Under the pieces are notes generated by a model. That model saw nothing but the letters and a program-made list of their open reading frames with translations. It was not told where the DNA came from and did no database searches. From Xanthostigma xanthostigma (Eukaryota; Arthropoda; Insecta; Raphidioptera; Raphidiidae), in assembly GCA_963575645.1 (NCBI GenBank), contig OY754475.1, positions 15,166,509 through 15,230,508 on the forward strand: DNA of 64,000 nt, written 5' to 3'. Positions 11,651 to 23,157 of the stretch are shown here, piece by piece (the first letter of the stretch is position 1; each line of letters starts with the position of its first letter). The position numbers and the translations under genes were made by a program.

Positions 11651-11850
11651 TTTTTTGTCAATATTATGGTCTGAAAAAAATTAATTGACAATTTTATTAT
11701 GTATAGGTAACCATGTAAACGAATAGCAAATATCATAATATTTAATTACCCGCGTCAGCACACGCGATAACAGAATTTTTTTTATTATAACATAAAAAAT
11801 GTCAATACTTTTTAGGTTGGCATGGTCTTGTCGTCCAATTGGCTACCGGC

Positions 11851-12640
11851 TGTTCAAGAACATGCTTAATTAATAGTGATATTATATTAATATTTTGTAA
11901 TAATAAACTTTAGTACCTACATGTAACTACTTAAGTAGGTACTATAAACTATAATCTACTCTTACATTTCTGTTAAAATTATTATTAATATTGGGTTTTC
12001 AACACAACATTATACTCTACATTGTCGATCGGTATCCCGTCAATTGACTGAATGTACGCGACAACCTATAGCTCTGTCAATTAGTCGTACGACAATTCAT
12101 CGATACGACAATTTCTCGTGAAACAATTCACCGCAAAATATTCTGTTTTCATGACTGTATTTTTTTTTATTTAGATTTAGATTACCTTCACTTTTTATTT
12201 CTTTAAAATGGGGTTTATTGCGTTCAAAAATACTTTTAAACTTTCAATTTTATTGTACATAATTCAACATATTTTCTTACTTTACTTGACCACTACCTAC
12301 TTTTTATAAGCTACCCACAATTAAAAATTCGACTATATCCTGTAATAGCCTTAAATAAAGAAGTAAATAACTATTAATAAAATATTTATGGATATCAATA
12401 ATAGTGATTTTGCAATAAGTTCCTGTTGCGAGAAATTGTCGTTGCGATGAACGGTCGCGCGTCGTTGCGATAAACTGTCGTAACGATGAACTGTTGGTGT
12501 CGTGAATAATTGTCGGCCACGAGTTGTGCGACGTATTGTCACGCGATGAATTACGTAGAATCTTGACGACCGCAATATTGTTTCGTTTTTGAGTTTCTAT
12601 TAGTTACGCTTAAAAAACAAACAAGTTCAATAGAGTTTTC
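11851..12640. repeat. Repeat-rich stretch with 18-base-like TGTCG(TT)GCGATGAAC units
   Basis: From about 12030 to 12560 the motif TCGTTGCGATGAAC and relatives (TCGTAACGATGAACTGT, ATACGACAATTTCTCG) recur in both orientations. The stretch at 12565-12635 (CAATATTGTTTCGTTTTTGA) is an inverted relative of 9070-9120. The minus-strand open frame at 12351-12575 merely translates the repeat. The element type is unknown. Confidence 0.45.
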
Positions 12641-13145
12641 AAACTCGTGATCAAACGTAGATGTTTAGACCCTGTCATGATTAAATAATATTTTATTTTG
12701 TTTTATTTGTTTTCTTTATATTTATATAAATTAATCAATTAGATTTCAATAATATGTATCAATTACTTACTACATAATAATAAAATTTTATTTTATTTTC
12801 TTTATATTTTATATAAATAAATTAATTATATTTCAATACTATGTATCCTATTACTTACTTCGTAAGTCTGAATTTCACTTGTCTTCTATTTTCTGCTACC
12901 CGCTATTCATTTGAAAGAAACATGCGAACTTCAAATCGATTAAATGAAGGATATTATTGTATGGCGAGTGAAACATCTTTGTAGTTCGAATTTATTTATT
13001 TATTTATTGAAGATTGTAGAAATTTCGAGTCTATATTATAATATACCTACATAAAAAAAATAAAATAAAAAGACGATTGACCCTGCACTCCATCCCTGAA
13101 ACTATCCGCTATTTTCAAGTTTAAAACGTTCAAAAATATATAAAA
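12641..13145. other. AT-rich intergenic sequence
   Basis: Two similar AT-rich stretches (12690-12760 and 12785-12850, sharing TTTTATTTTCTTTATATTT and TTTCAATA.TATGTATC) suggest a local duplication of about 85 bases. Otherwise nothing is recognised. Confidence 0.5.
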
Positions 13146-13380
13146 TAGCGGTCCCGCCCGGTTTCACCCGGGTGCAATAGAACAAATGGGAGGAGGGGCG
13201 GCATGAGTACGCACATTCATCTTTACCGAAATGAATGTTGTGTTTAAATTTTATAATGATCGGAGTTACCGTTCAAAAGTTTTTGTCGGACGGACAAATT
13301 TTGAGTTACATTTGTACTCCGCTCCTATACCGGGTGTCCCATTTTAAAGGAACACCTTGAATAACTTTTACAGTTATCAG

Positions 13381-14150
13381 TATATGGAAAAATGTCCCCA
13401 ATAAAAGTTGTTTGGTTTGGAAGGGGACATCGTATAAAGACAAATACCACCTCCTACTCTCATCCTCTACGCAGGGATGAGGGTGACTTTGACTTTTTTA
13501 ATAGAAATACCTATTTTTTACCATAAATTAAGATTTTTTTAGAAAAAATATGCAACATTTGTCTGAAACATTTTTTTACCCGATGCCTCCCTCAACCCTT
13601 AAAATGCATGTCAAAAATCAGTTTCCCGAAACTCCATTAAATGTTTATATCTAAACAACGACGTTGCGCAAAAAATTATAAGAGGTAAGTGTTGTTTGTT
13701 TTGGGAACAGTCATTGATTAAACATAAAAAAAACCACCGCCCCCTTTAATCATATAAAAAATTCAGTAACCCCCACCACCGCGCAGGGGACGGTGTTTTT
13801 TTGTATGTTTAATCGATGACCCTTCCTAAAACAAACAACACTTACCTCTCATAATTTTTTGCGCAACGTCGTTGTTTAGATATAAACATTTAATTGAGCT
13901 TCGGGAAACCGATTTTTGACATATATTTTAAGGGTTGAGGGAGGCATCGGGTAAAAAAATGTTTCAGACAAATGTTGCATATTTTTTCTAGAAAAATCTT
14001 AATTTATGATAAAAAATAGGTATTCCTATTAAAAAAGTCAAAGTCACCCTCATCCCTGCGTAGAGGATGAGGGAAGAGGGTGGTATTTGTCTTTATACGA
14101 TGTCCCCCTCCAAACCAAACAACTTTTATTCGGGACATTTTTCCATATAA
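13381..14150. repeat. Large foldback, arms about 360 bp
   Basis: The left arm from TATGGAAAAATGTCCCCAAT through CTCATCCTCTACGCAGGGAT returns reversed in the right arm (ATCCCTGCGTAGAGGATGAG ... GGGACATTTTTCCATATA). The centre is near 13740-13795 with GC-richer CCACCACCGCGCAGGGGACG. Arms are highly similar, differing mainly by small indels. Confidence 0.85.
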
Positions 14151-14739
14151 TGAATATTGTCTGAAGACACAAGCAATTCAAGAATTACAAGGCGCGAATT
14201 TTACATAATACTCGTATACCCCAACGTTATGTTCGAAAATTGGTGTATATTTTTAACGACACTTTGAACTTAATAATATAATTTAATGAAATTAATCTAA
14301 TAAAAAAATAACAGTTGAAAGTATTGAAAGACAGAAAGGAAAAAATCATTTTAGTAATTTATTAATAATTACGTTAGGTTCATAAATATAAAAGCGTTAG
14401 CTGTAAACTCTATGATCGTTTATTAGTCACAATCAATATTATAATATTGTGACCCTAAATTATTAAAAGTTATATTTCGTTTTTGGTACATTTCAATAAA
14501 AACTTTTTTTTATTAGTATTTTATGTTTCTTGTTTTATAGTATTTCAAAATTTTAACTATTATGACATTAATTTATAAAAATTATTTGATTATTTTATTC
14601 AAGATGGTTGAGAAGGAAAAGTTATTCCGTAATCTTGGGGCATCCGCCATATTGGATATATACATTGTAACCAGACTTATGCATGTGTGTGAAATTTCAA
14701 AGCTTTAGTTAATTTAATCTAGTCGAACAAAATTTCAGC
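14151..14739. other. AT-rich sequence, fragment shared with 47.7 kb
   Basis: The stretch 14160-14260 (AATTCAAGAATTACAAGGCG ... GAAAATTGGTGTATATTT) is an inverted relative of 47695-47775. The rest is AT-rich DNA without recognisable content. Confidence 0.5.
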
Positions 14740-15450
14740 AATTGGACTACGGGGCCTTTCCAACTAATAAATTATAATATTGACATTTGACATATAATAA
14801 CAAAGAAAATAAAATTTCCGTTAACGCGTGCAGTAATGCGGGTAACGGTTACCACTAAACATTATAAAATTTGCTATTCGTTTTCATGGTTTTCTATATG
14901 CTATCACGTTATGATGTTAAAATTAAACAAAGAATGTTTGTCAATTAATACCTAACTAACATCTACAGAACAAACTAACATTAGATTTTTTTTATTTTCA
15001 AAATATTTCTGAAACTACAAATTTAGAAAAACACTTTTTTTCATGATTATCTTATAAAAATAAACAGGCTAATAAACCGTTATGACATGCATATCATAAT
15101 TATAAAAAAAACAACATTAAATGGTAGGTACATCTTTCTGTTGCGCATGCGCCGATTTTCCCGAAAAATAAATTACAAAACTTTCTTGTAAAACATATAG
15201 AATAATAAACCGTTATGAAAAGTATACTATTATTATATAAAAAACATCATAGCATATAATAACTTTAGTGCATGCGCCTATTACTCCCAAAAAAATTTAC
15301 AAAAATTTCTAGTAAAAATATATAGAATAATAAGCCGTTATAAAAACTATATTATTATTATAGAAAACAACATTATAAAAGATATACTCTTTTGCGCATG
15401 CGCCGATGTTCCCCAAAAAACAATAGACCACTTTATATTTGCATATCAAA
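14740..15450 (-). repeat. GCATGC-family repeat with three internal minisatellite units
   Basis: Minus-orientation copy beginning with the CTTTCCAACT...TTGACATTTGACAT end. It then shows three units of about 125 bases, each carrying GYGCATGCGCC (about 15143, 15269, 15394), AAATTACAAAACTTTCTTGT-like text, GAATAATAAACCGTTATGAA and an ATTATTATATAAAAAACA block. The unit number differs from the 51.8-52.4 kb copy. Confidence 0.7.
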
Positions 15451-15654
15451 CATGCTCCCAAAATTTGGTTTCAATCCAATCATCCGCGGTGTCGGAATGG
15501 TAAGAAATGTCAAAAATGACGCAACTGTCAAAGTATTATATTATTCTAATAATTAATTAGTTATTCAAATTATTAACTCAGAAGGCGTTGCATTTCACCA
15601 ATATTTATAATGGCATTCGTTTTTGAACAAATGCAATCTTTTTATTTTGGTACA

Positions 15655-16034
15655 CCAAGGCAATTTTAAATGAAAGGCTTGATTTTTTTTAATATTTATT
15701 TGTGGCCGACTAATAATTTAAAAAGATATTTATTTAATTAAATATCTTTTAAATTAGTCGGGCACAACGGGCTTTTTTTTTTCAAAAATTTATCAAGGTT
15801 TTAACTTTAATTTAAATTGTTTGTTTTTAATTTCCACCGACTAGTTTTGGAGATATCAATGAAAACATATCATCCATCTACCGTTTTACTATAAAGCCAA
15901 TTTTAAATATGCCTACTTTTAAAGTCATTTATTTATTTAAATAATCTGGCAACCCCTTCTAAAATTTTCAGAATTGGTTTAGACTTAGTCCAACTTAAAA
16001 AAAAATCAGTCCTTTCTATTTAAAATTACCTTGA
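15655..16034. repeat. Foldback with GGGCACAACGGG core
   Basis: The ends CAAGGCAATTTTAAATGAAA and TTTCTATTTAAAATTACCTTG are inverted. The centre carries GATATTTATTTAATTAAATATC, and next to it AATTAGTCGGGCACAACGGG. The same element is present at 41258-41756. No coding. Confidence 0.8.
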
Positions 16035-16074
16035 TGATCTTATTTTAAATTGTCATGTTAAACCGTGCAACAAT

Positions 16075-16440
16075 CAAATTGAATTTGTTTCTATATAAAT
16101 CGGGATAAAAAACTGTTTGGGCAAATTCTGTTATACGAAATATATGTAAAATGTTCTCCTCTTTCGTTTAAGACTTTCGTTTCAAACCGATCTGATTTAA
16201 ATTGAGCGAGAAATAAGCAAAAAACTTTTTTTTCTTAATTTTCTCCCCTCTGGGACCAAAATTCAAAAATCGGGCGACGTTAGGATTTAAGTTACCCGGA
16301 GACGAATCGAACAAAAAAAAGTTTTTTTAAAATCGGTTAAGGCGTTTGGGCTGTACGCTGGATACAAAAAGCGTGACTCACAGATTCACAGACAAAGCGA
16401 GTACATATAGGCGCTTTAGCTTACGTTATTCGCGCCTAAA
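16075..16440 (-). repeat. GGCGC-hairpin family repeat
   Basis: Related to 44130-44560 (opposite orientation) and partly to 50085-50440. Shared landmarks are AAACCGATCTGATTTAAATT, AAATCGGGCGACGTTAGGAT, GAGACGAATCGAAC and the terminal GGCGCTTTAGCTTACG...GCGCC hairpin. Non-coding. Confidence 0.75.
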
Positions 16441-16959
16441 AACTGTAAAAGTTATTCAAGGTGTTCCTTTAAAATGGGACACCCGGTATTATATAGCCTA
16501 TAGCCATGCTCGATAAATGGGCTATCGAACAAAAAAAAATTCAATTCGAACCAGTAATTCCTAAAATTAGCGCGTTCAATCAAACAAACAAACAAATAAA
16601 CAAACTTTTCAGCTTTATATATTAGTATAGATATAGCAAGATTATTTTTTAGCTCTTCAAGTTAAAAAAAAAACACTTTCAATTTTTCGCTCACGATAAT
16701 TAGAAACAAATTTATAAAAATTTGAGGAGAGAGACTATTTTCAAGGATAATGTACGATTGCGAAAGCTAAGTCAATTACGAAATTAAGTCAATCAAGGTC
16801 ATGAAATTTACTGACAATAAGCTAAACGCAGTGTGTTAAATGATACTGATGTTATACATATATCACAACATTTTTAAAATAATACCAATTTTTAACACGG
16901 ACACTAAGAATACCGCTTAACTGAGAATCACCCCTATGTCAAAATACTTACAGTTTATG

Positions 16960-19476
16960 TAATCGTAATCGTAATAATAAATCGTAAATCGTAACCGTAA
17001 TCGTAAAAATAGTAATCGTAATTGTAATCGTAATAAAAAATCGCAATCGTTAGCATAATCGTGACCGTGAACGTAATCGTTATCGCAACCGTAATCTAAA
17101 ACCGTAATCGAAAAACCTAATCGTAATCGAAATCATAATCAAAAATCGTAATCGTTCTTAAAATCGTAACCATAATCAAAAATTGTAATCGTAATCGTAA
17201 ATAGTAATTTAACTGTGATAATCGTGATTTTATTCATTTTCGATATCGCAATCGTAATCTTAATCATTGTCGTTATCGTAATAGCAATCAAAAATTGTTT
17301 CCGTAATCGTAATCCTAATCGTAATTAATAACCGTAATTGTCATTGTAATCGTAATAAAAATCGTATACATATTAGTAATAGTGATCGTGATCGTAATTG
17401 TAATTGTTATCGTAATCGTAATAAAAAATCGTTATCGTAATCGTCGTCGAAAATCGTAGTTGTAGTCGAAAAAATTAATCGTAAGAAAAAGTCGTCAACG
17501 TAATCGTAACTGTAATAGTAATCGAAAATTTTATCGTATTCGTAATTGAAAATCGTTACTATAATCATAATCGCAAAAGTAATCATAATCAAAAATTGTA
17601 AACGCAATTATAATTGTAATCGTAATCGTAATCTAAAATCGTAATCGTAATTGTGATGGTATCGTAACAGTGATCAAAAATCGTAATATTGATCGTAATC
17701 GCAATCGCAATCGTAATTGTATTTGAAAATCATAATCTAAAATCATAATCGTAATAGAAAATCATAATTGTAATCATAATCGTAATCGTAGTCAAATATC
17801 GTAATTAAAAATCGTAATCGTGATTATAATCTTAATCGTTATCGCAATCGAACATAGCAATCGTAATCGTTATCAAAAATCATAATCGATAACTGTGATC
17901 AAAAATCGTAATCGAATAATATAATCGTAATTGTACTGGTAATCGTTATCGTAATTGTAATCAAAATCGTCAAATATAATAATCGTAATCGTTAACGCAA
18001 TCGTAATCCTAAACGTAATAATAATCGTAATCGCAATCGTAAATGGTATTGTAATCGTTATCATAATTGTTATCGTTATCGTAATAGTAAACTTATTCGC
18101 AATCGTATTCGTAATCGTAATAGTAATCGTAATCGTGATCGTGATCGTAATGGTAATCGTAATCATAATCTTAATATTAAAAGTTATCGTTATCGTTACC
18201 TGTATCGTTATCGTTAACGTAATCGTAATCGTGGTCGTAATCATAATAAAAAATCGTGATCGCACTCGTATTCTTAATCGAAAATCATCATCGTAATCGC
18301 AGTCGTATGCGTAATCGTAATCGTAATCGTAGCCTGAAACGTAATTGAAATCGTTTTCAAAATATAATCGTAATCGTAATCTTATACCTACTCGTAATCG
18401 TGATAGAAAAGGTAATCGTTATCGTCAACAACATCGTTATTGTCATCGCTATCGTTATCGTTATCGTAATCGTATTCGAAAATCGTAACCGCAATCGTAA
18501 AAGTAATCGTAATTGTAATCTTAATCGAAAATATTGATCGTAATCGTAATCTTAATCAAAGATCATAATCTTAATCGATAATCATAATCGTTATCGCAAT
18601 CGTAATCGAGAGCATAATCGTAATCGTAATAATAATAGTAATCATAACTAAAGTTGTCATCGTAATCGTAATCGTATTTGTAATCGGAATCGTATTCAAA
18701 ATGTTACCGTTAACGTAATGATAATCGCAATCGTATTCGTCTTCGTAATCAAAAATCGTAACCGTAATCGTCATTTCAATCGTATTCGTAATCGTAATAA
18801 TAATCGAAAACCTCAATCCTAATCGTAAACAAAAATCGTTATCGTAATCGAAAATTGTAGTCGTGAATGTGATCGTGATCGTCATAATTATCGTAGTGGA
18901 AAATCGTGATGGTAAAAATGATCGTAATCGTAATCTAAAATCGTAATCTTAATAAAAGATAGACATCGTAATTGTAACCGTAGTTGTATTTGTATTGTAT
19001 TCCTAAACGTATCGTAATCAAAAACCGTAATCATAATCAAAAATCATAATCGTGATCGCAATAGTATCGTAATCGTGATCGAAAATCGTAATCATACTCG
19101 TAATCGTAATTGTAGTTTACAGTCGTAGTCTTAATCGTAATCGTATTTGTTATCGTAATCTTAATTATAATCATATTCGTAATCGTAAAAGTAATAGGAA
19201 TTGTTACCGTAATCGAAGTCATAATAATAGTCGTAATTGTAATCTTAAATCATAGTCGAAAAACTAATCGTAATCGCATTCGTATTCAAAAATCGTATCC
19301 GTAATATAAAATTGTAATCGTAATCGTAAAAGTAAACTTAACGTTATTGTAATCGTGATCGTAATCTTAGTCAAAAATCGTGATTATAATCGAAATCTCA
19401 ATAAAAAATCATATTCTTAATCGTAATTGTAATCGAGAGCGTTATCATAATAGTAATCGTAATCGTAGTCGTAAAT
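16960..19476 (+). repeat. Degenerate TAATCG hexamer array, 2.5 kb
   Basis: The sequence is built almost entirely from TAATCG (equally CGTAAT) units with point variants and AAAAATCG interruptions. It continues as 28009-28745 on the far side of a LINE. Minus-strand open frames rich in Thr-Ile dipeptides are direct translations of the hexamer and are not genes. It is not the TTAGG telomeric unit known from many insects. Confidence 0.92.
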
Positions 19477-19893
19477 AGACCAGGAGAAACTGGTGTGGAG
19501 GATATAATAATTAAAGTTGCTACAGCAGTCGGCATGCAAATAAATAGTTCTGACATATCAGTGGCTCATCGCATAAAGTCCAGGCGCAAAAGTGGCCATC
19601 AAAGCATTATCGTAGCTTTTACAAACATTAAAACAAGAGACGAAATGCTAAAAAAACGTCTAATCCAAATTACTTGTGAGGAAATAAATGTCGCAGGTAG
19701 TCATCGAATATACATTAATGAATCGATATGTCCTTATTTTCGACAGCTTCTTTGGGATACAAAAATACAAGCTAAGGAGAAAGGTTACAAGTTCACCTGG
19801 TTTAGAGGAGGGAAGGTACTTACGAGGAAATCAGAGGATTCACCAGCCATCCACATACGAAGTCATGCTGATATCAGTGATAAAATTGTGTAA
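19477..19893 (+). pseudogene. LINE ORF1, 5'-truncated, FP_C-like domain
   Basis: The open frame lacks an ATG (it runs in from the array border as RPGETGVEDIIIKVATAVGM). It encodes SVAHRIKSRRKSGHQSIIVA, then NESICPYFRQLLWDTKIQAK followed by GYKFTWFRGGKVLTRKSED. The last part matches the C-terminal ORF1 domain of many jockey/CR1-group LINEs (related to Baculo_FP_C), an RNA-chaperone-type protein. About 130 codons remain. Upstream coiled-coil and Met are missing through 5' truncation at integration. Confidence 0.75.
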
Positions 19894-20513
19894 TATAGGT
19901 AATGGTATAATGTGTTAGATTATTGTAAATGATAGACGCCCGTCAGCTTAGGTCATTAACGTCTAATGTTATTTTCAATGTTGTGTTTTTAAATAAAATA
20001 AGTTATGTTTAGTTGTGAACTAAAAGAAAACCGCGTGTTTAGAACCGCTGCAATTCAAGATTGCACTGTCCTGCACGACACCGAATTGAACTGATTTTTT
20101 AATTATGAATAAGACAAATTATTTTTTATGTTATATATTATTTGCATTTAAAACATTTAATAGGTTAAAATTTGAAATTAATTATAAACATTTTTTTTCG
20201 CTTAAAAAAGAAAGCTATATTATCCGCTAATATTATTCAATCTCATTCGCCTTTTCTTTATCATTATTATAATTTTGTATTTGTGTTTTTTTTTTTTAGC
20301 GAACAATATAGCTGAAATTGTTAGTATTTTTACTATTTTTTTTTACAATTATTATATCTTTTATTTAATGAAAACTAATTATGGCTTCTATAAAAATTAT
20401 AACACAAACACACATCACAAGACACTATACTCACATCATAATACACCGAGTGTTCAAATCGTCATTTTTTTTAATTTTATTTTTTTTTTCTTTACATATT
20501 TATCTTTATATAT

Positions 20514-21702
20514 GTTACCGGCAAAGCCCGTTACGCAGTCATACCTAGGTTTGTCTAGGCAAAGTCCGCATTGCCGGGCCACTTTAGGCTAAGTCGGAAA
20601 TTAGTTGATATTTCCAACTTTGCCTGCACTGTTGTAAGACAATCTTAGGTTTACCAAATATGTAGCAGGCAAACTCCGAAATAACCTACCGCATTACTAT
20701 CCTACCTACTGTCAATATTATACCTATGTACGAGTAAGAAGCACAGTTTGCGATAGAAAAAAAACACTAATTTGTATTAATAATTTATTGTCTTTTAAAG
20801 AACAATCACAAATAAAATAAACTTTCATACTAAAAAAAAAAAAAAAACAACTGAAAGCATATTGAGGTATAATCAGAGTGGACCCTTATAAAATACACTT
20901 GGTATTGTTTATTATGAGACTTGTTAAAGAAATAGGCATTCGCCAAAAAAAAACACATTCAAAAAACCAACTAAAAAGATATTGAGGTAGAATCAAAGAG
21001 GTCTCTTTGGGCAAAGTTTCTTTGGGTATAGAATTAGGGCTCCTGCATGATACACTTTTTACAGAGTACATATTATACAGGGACGATCATAAAATAAATT
21101 TAGTGTTAATTATTTCACTTATTAGTACAAGATGTCGAATGGTGGCACTTGGAATTTCATAACAATTTTAATCTTTTACATTTACAAGAGTTAGTGATGC
21201 ATTTTTGGTACAGTTACATCTTTGAAACCCTTGCCCTCCAAATGAAGAACTGTGCCCACTTATTTCGCGAAGTGATAGTTCTATGTTCGGGACGTCTTCG
21301 ATTTTAAAAAATTGTTCCTTGCATCTTTGGATTCTGCATACTCTTTAATTTCTCCAAAAATCTCGCCTTCATTTCACCCGCGCCACTCATATCTACTTGC
21401 ATATGTCTTGTTGGTCACAAATCCAATAAAGATTAAACCCAACTGAACACAACGGCCGCTTAACCCAACTAAACACAAAAGTCAATGCAGAATGAGAATT
21501 CAGTGGCGTCGCCTGGAATCGGAATATCAACTTATTTCGTAGTTTGCCTGCTACACATCTAGCAAACCTAAGATTGTCGTACCACAGTGTGGGCAATGTC
21601 CGAAATATCGAATAATTTCGGACTTTGCCTAAAGTGGCCCGACAATGCGGACTTTGCCTAGGCAAACCTAGGTATGACTTCATAACGGACTTATCCGGTA
21701 AC
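20514..21702. mobile_element. TIR element with about 180-bp inverted repeats, 1,189 bp
   Basis: The ends GTTACCGGCAAAGCCCGTTA and GTTACCGGATAAGTCCGTTA (reverse complement of the right end) begin TIRs that stay similar for about 180 bases. They contain repeated RGGCAAAGTCCG motifs in both orientations. ATAT flanks both sides, a possible 4-bp duplication (ambiguous in AT-rich DNA). It separates LINE ORF1 from ORF2. No transposase is visible, so it is non-autonomous; the superfamily is unknown. Confidence 0.85.
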
Positions 21703-21732
21703 ATATACATTATAAAGTAAAATAGTGTACTA

Positions 21733-22847
21733 ATGGAAGATATTTTACAAGATATTGAAACATTTAGTGCCATTGAGGAGACCACGACACACGTCATAAA
21801 CATAATTAACACATTATCAAACGCACAACACGCCCTTAAGATTATAAATCTAAATATCCGTAGTATAAACAAGAATTTTGATGAACTTTTAGTTCTCCTA
21901 CAGGCATTAAAATTTGACTATGATGTTATAATCTTAACAGAGTGTTGGTTAAACAACATGTACACACCCAAACACATCACAGGTTACATACACTTTTCAA
22001 CACAACAAAACAATAACCAAAATGATGGAATAGTAGTATACGTGAAAAAGATGCACAATGTAACGATGACAGAGTCCAAAATCCAAAAGGCAAATTATTT
22101 AGAAATAAACTTCGACAATAATATCACAATAGTGGCGATATACAGGTCGCCGGCGGAAACTGATGTCACCGTATTTATTACAAACATTAGAGAAAAATTG
22201 CAACAATTAGACGGACGAGCCATCGTTTTTGCCGGCGACATGAATATCAACACTCATTGGACAAATCCTCACAGACAAGCCGAAGACTATCTAAATTTGC
22301 TGGGAGAATATAGACTAGTCCCGGCAATCACTAAACCAACTAGGGTTGCTAATAACTCTGTATCGTGCATTGATCACATTGCCATCCGCACTGAAAAACG
22401 TGTAGTATCTACTATTCTTGAAACCACCATTACAGATCACTATGCCACAATGATATTTGTTCAGAACGTTAACCACGCACACATATCACGAAGCCACACA
22501 GTCCAAAGAATAAATTACACACAGCTACAAGAAATTCTGGATCTGGAAACATGGACAGACACATACACTGCAACAGACACAAACACAGCCACAGACACAT
22601 TCATTACCACACTGCAAAAACACATTTCCAATTCAACACAAACACGGACAATCTCACACAGGCAGACAAGATTAAAACCATGGATCACCGATTCCATATT
22701 AAAATCATTGAAAAAAAGAGATACACTTCACAAAAAAACAAAACGATTCCCTAATAACATACAACTGCAAAACTACTATAAACGATATAGGAACATATGT
22801 AATAAAATAATCAAATCAACCAAAGAACACTACTACAGAACACAATT
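21733..22847 (+). pseudogene. LINE ORF2 N-terminal part: APE-type endonuclease
   Basis: The ATG at 21733 (MEDILQDIETFSAIEE...) opens ORF2. The apurinic-type endonuclease is visible as IINLNIRSINKNFDELLVLL (Asn motif), VIILTECWLN (Glu), VAIYRSPAETD, VFAGDMNINTHW (Asp/Asn) and SCIDHIAIRT then TITDHYAT (SxxDH and terminal DH). This domain nicks target DNA for target-primed reverse transcription. The frame is open to the border of the inserted transposon at 22847, then continues about 40 codons into its TIR as an artefact. The RT part of the same protein resumes at 25854. Confidence 0.88.
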
Positions 22848-22885
22848 GAAGGAGTCAGTGCAAAAAGTGGTTAAGTCCAATTTTC
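22848..22885 (+). repeat. Left terminal inverted repeat of the DDE-like transposon
   Basis: GAAGGAGTCAGTGCAAAAAG followed by TGGTTAAGTCCA. It pairs with 25812-25849, with roughly five mismatches over 32 bases. The A at 22852 corresponds to G in the right end. Confidence 0.85.
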
Positions 22886-23009
22886 GTAAAAATGAGATAA
22901 GTAGTGTCATCTACCTAATTTTATGTGTACTATTGACTGGCAATGCCAGATTTGCAGCAAAAAATAGTTAACTGCATGAAAACCCATATATTTGAACAGC
23001 AGTCGATCA

Positions 23010-23085
23010 TCATTTCAGTGCAAGACGTAGCTAAGTGTTAAAAAGTAGCTAATTCAACGGACTTAGCCACTTTTTGACGTTGACG
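23010..23085. promoter_or_regulatory. Subterminal copies of the TIR motif in the 5' UTR
   Basis: CAGTGCAAGACGTAGCTAAGT, then AAAAAGTAGCTAATTC, then GGACTTAGCCACTTTTTGAC lie in a row and alternate in orientation. They repeat the inner TIR core (CAAAAAGTRGYTWAGTC). Clustered subterminal motifs are typical transposase-binding sites and could also place the promoter under self-control; both roles are inference. Confidence 0.55.
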
Positions 23086-23157
23086 TACTAGTGAAGAGTT
23101 TCTACTCCTACGAACTGGCAAGAATTGATGTGTTTCTTGGTTCTACAATCTACAATC

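Larger units (their letters stand above)
10500..11697 (-). mobile_element. 5'-truncated Penelope-like retroelement
   Basis: On the minus strand the order is a C-terminal RT part, a GIY-YIG nuclease, a 3' region with a hammerhead-like motif, and an end reading TGGTCAACAATTTTATTCAT. At the far edge (11655-11697) there is an inverted fragment of that same terminal sequence (TGTCAATATTATGGTCTGAA). Inverted terminal (pLTR) pieces on a 5'-truncated copy are typical of Penelope-like elements. A second copy lies at 32432-35195. The copy lacks the RT catalytic core and is dead. Confidence 0.85.
10160..11850 (+). repeat. GCATGC-family repeat split by a Penelope-like insertion
   Basis: The left part (10160-10499) runs through AAAATTGACGCATGCCCAAA and TGACGTGAAACATATTATT. 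The right part (11698-11850) resumes with ATGTATAGGTAACCATGTAA and CGAATAGCAAATATCATAAT. The Penelope-like fragment at about 10500-11697 sits between them. Confidence 0.7.
13330..16486. mobile_element. TIR element (CCGGGTGTCCC ends), 3.16 kb, nested repeats inside
   Basis: The ends are inverted for about 45 bases, beginning CCGGGTGTCCCATTTTAAAG and continuing through GGAACACCTTGAATAACTTT. TA flanks both sides. No transposase frame was found inside. Instead it holds a large foldback (13381-14150), a GCATGC-family copy, a second foldback (15655-16034) and a GGCGC-family repeat (16075-16440). It may be a non-autonomous element expanded by later insertions. Confidence 0.7.
13146..16631 (-). mobile_element. 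Non-autonomous Helitron (minus strand) split by a 3.16-kb insertion
   Basis: Read on the minus strand, the 5' end TCTATACTAATATATAAAGC lies at 16631. The internal CGATAAATGGGCTAT region follows, and the 3' part at 13146-13327 ends with the CACCCGGGTG...CCGGGCGGGACCGCTA hairpin region (final CTAT instead of CTAG). Compared with the intact copies at 1872 and 42592, it is interrupted at 13330-16486 and about 14 bases are missing at the break. Confidence 0.8.

Noticed and set aside
17407-19222. Minus-strand open frames rich in Thr-Ile in the TAATCG array
   Set aside because: They are direct translations of the hexamer repeat in a frame without stops, and codon content tracks the repeat exactly.
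16960-19476. Telomere
   Set aside because: The unit is not TTAGG, the array is internal and degenerate, and normal repeat-rich DNA continues on both sides. A subtelomeric origin cannot be excluded.
21393-21872. 159-codon minus-strand frame
   Set aside because: It crosses the right TIR of the 20514-21702 element and the start of LINE ORF2 on the other strand, so it is a shadow.
22848-22971. C-terminal extension of LINE endonuclease ORF
   Set aside because: These codons belong to the TIR of the inserted transposon. They are a fusion artefact, not LINE protein.
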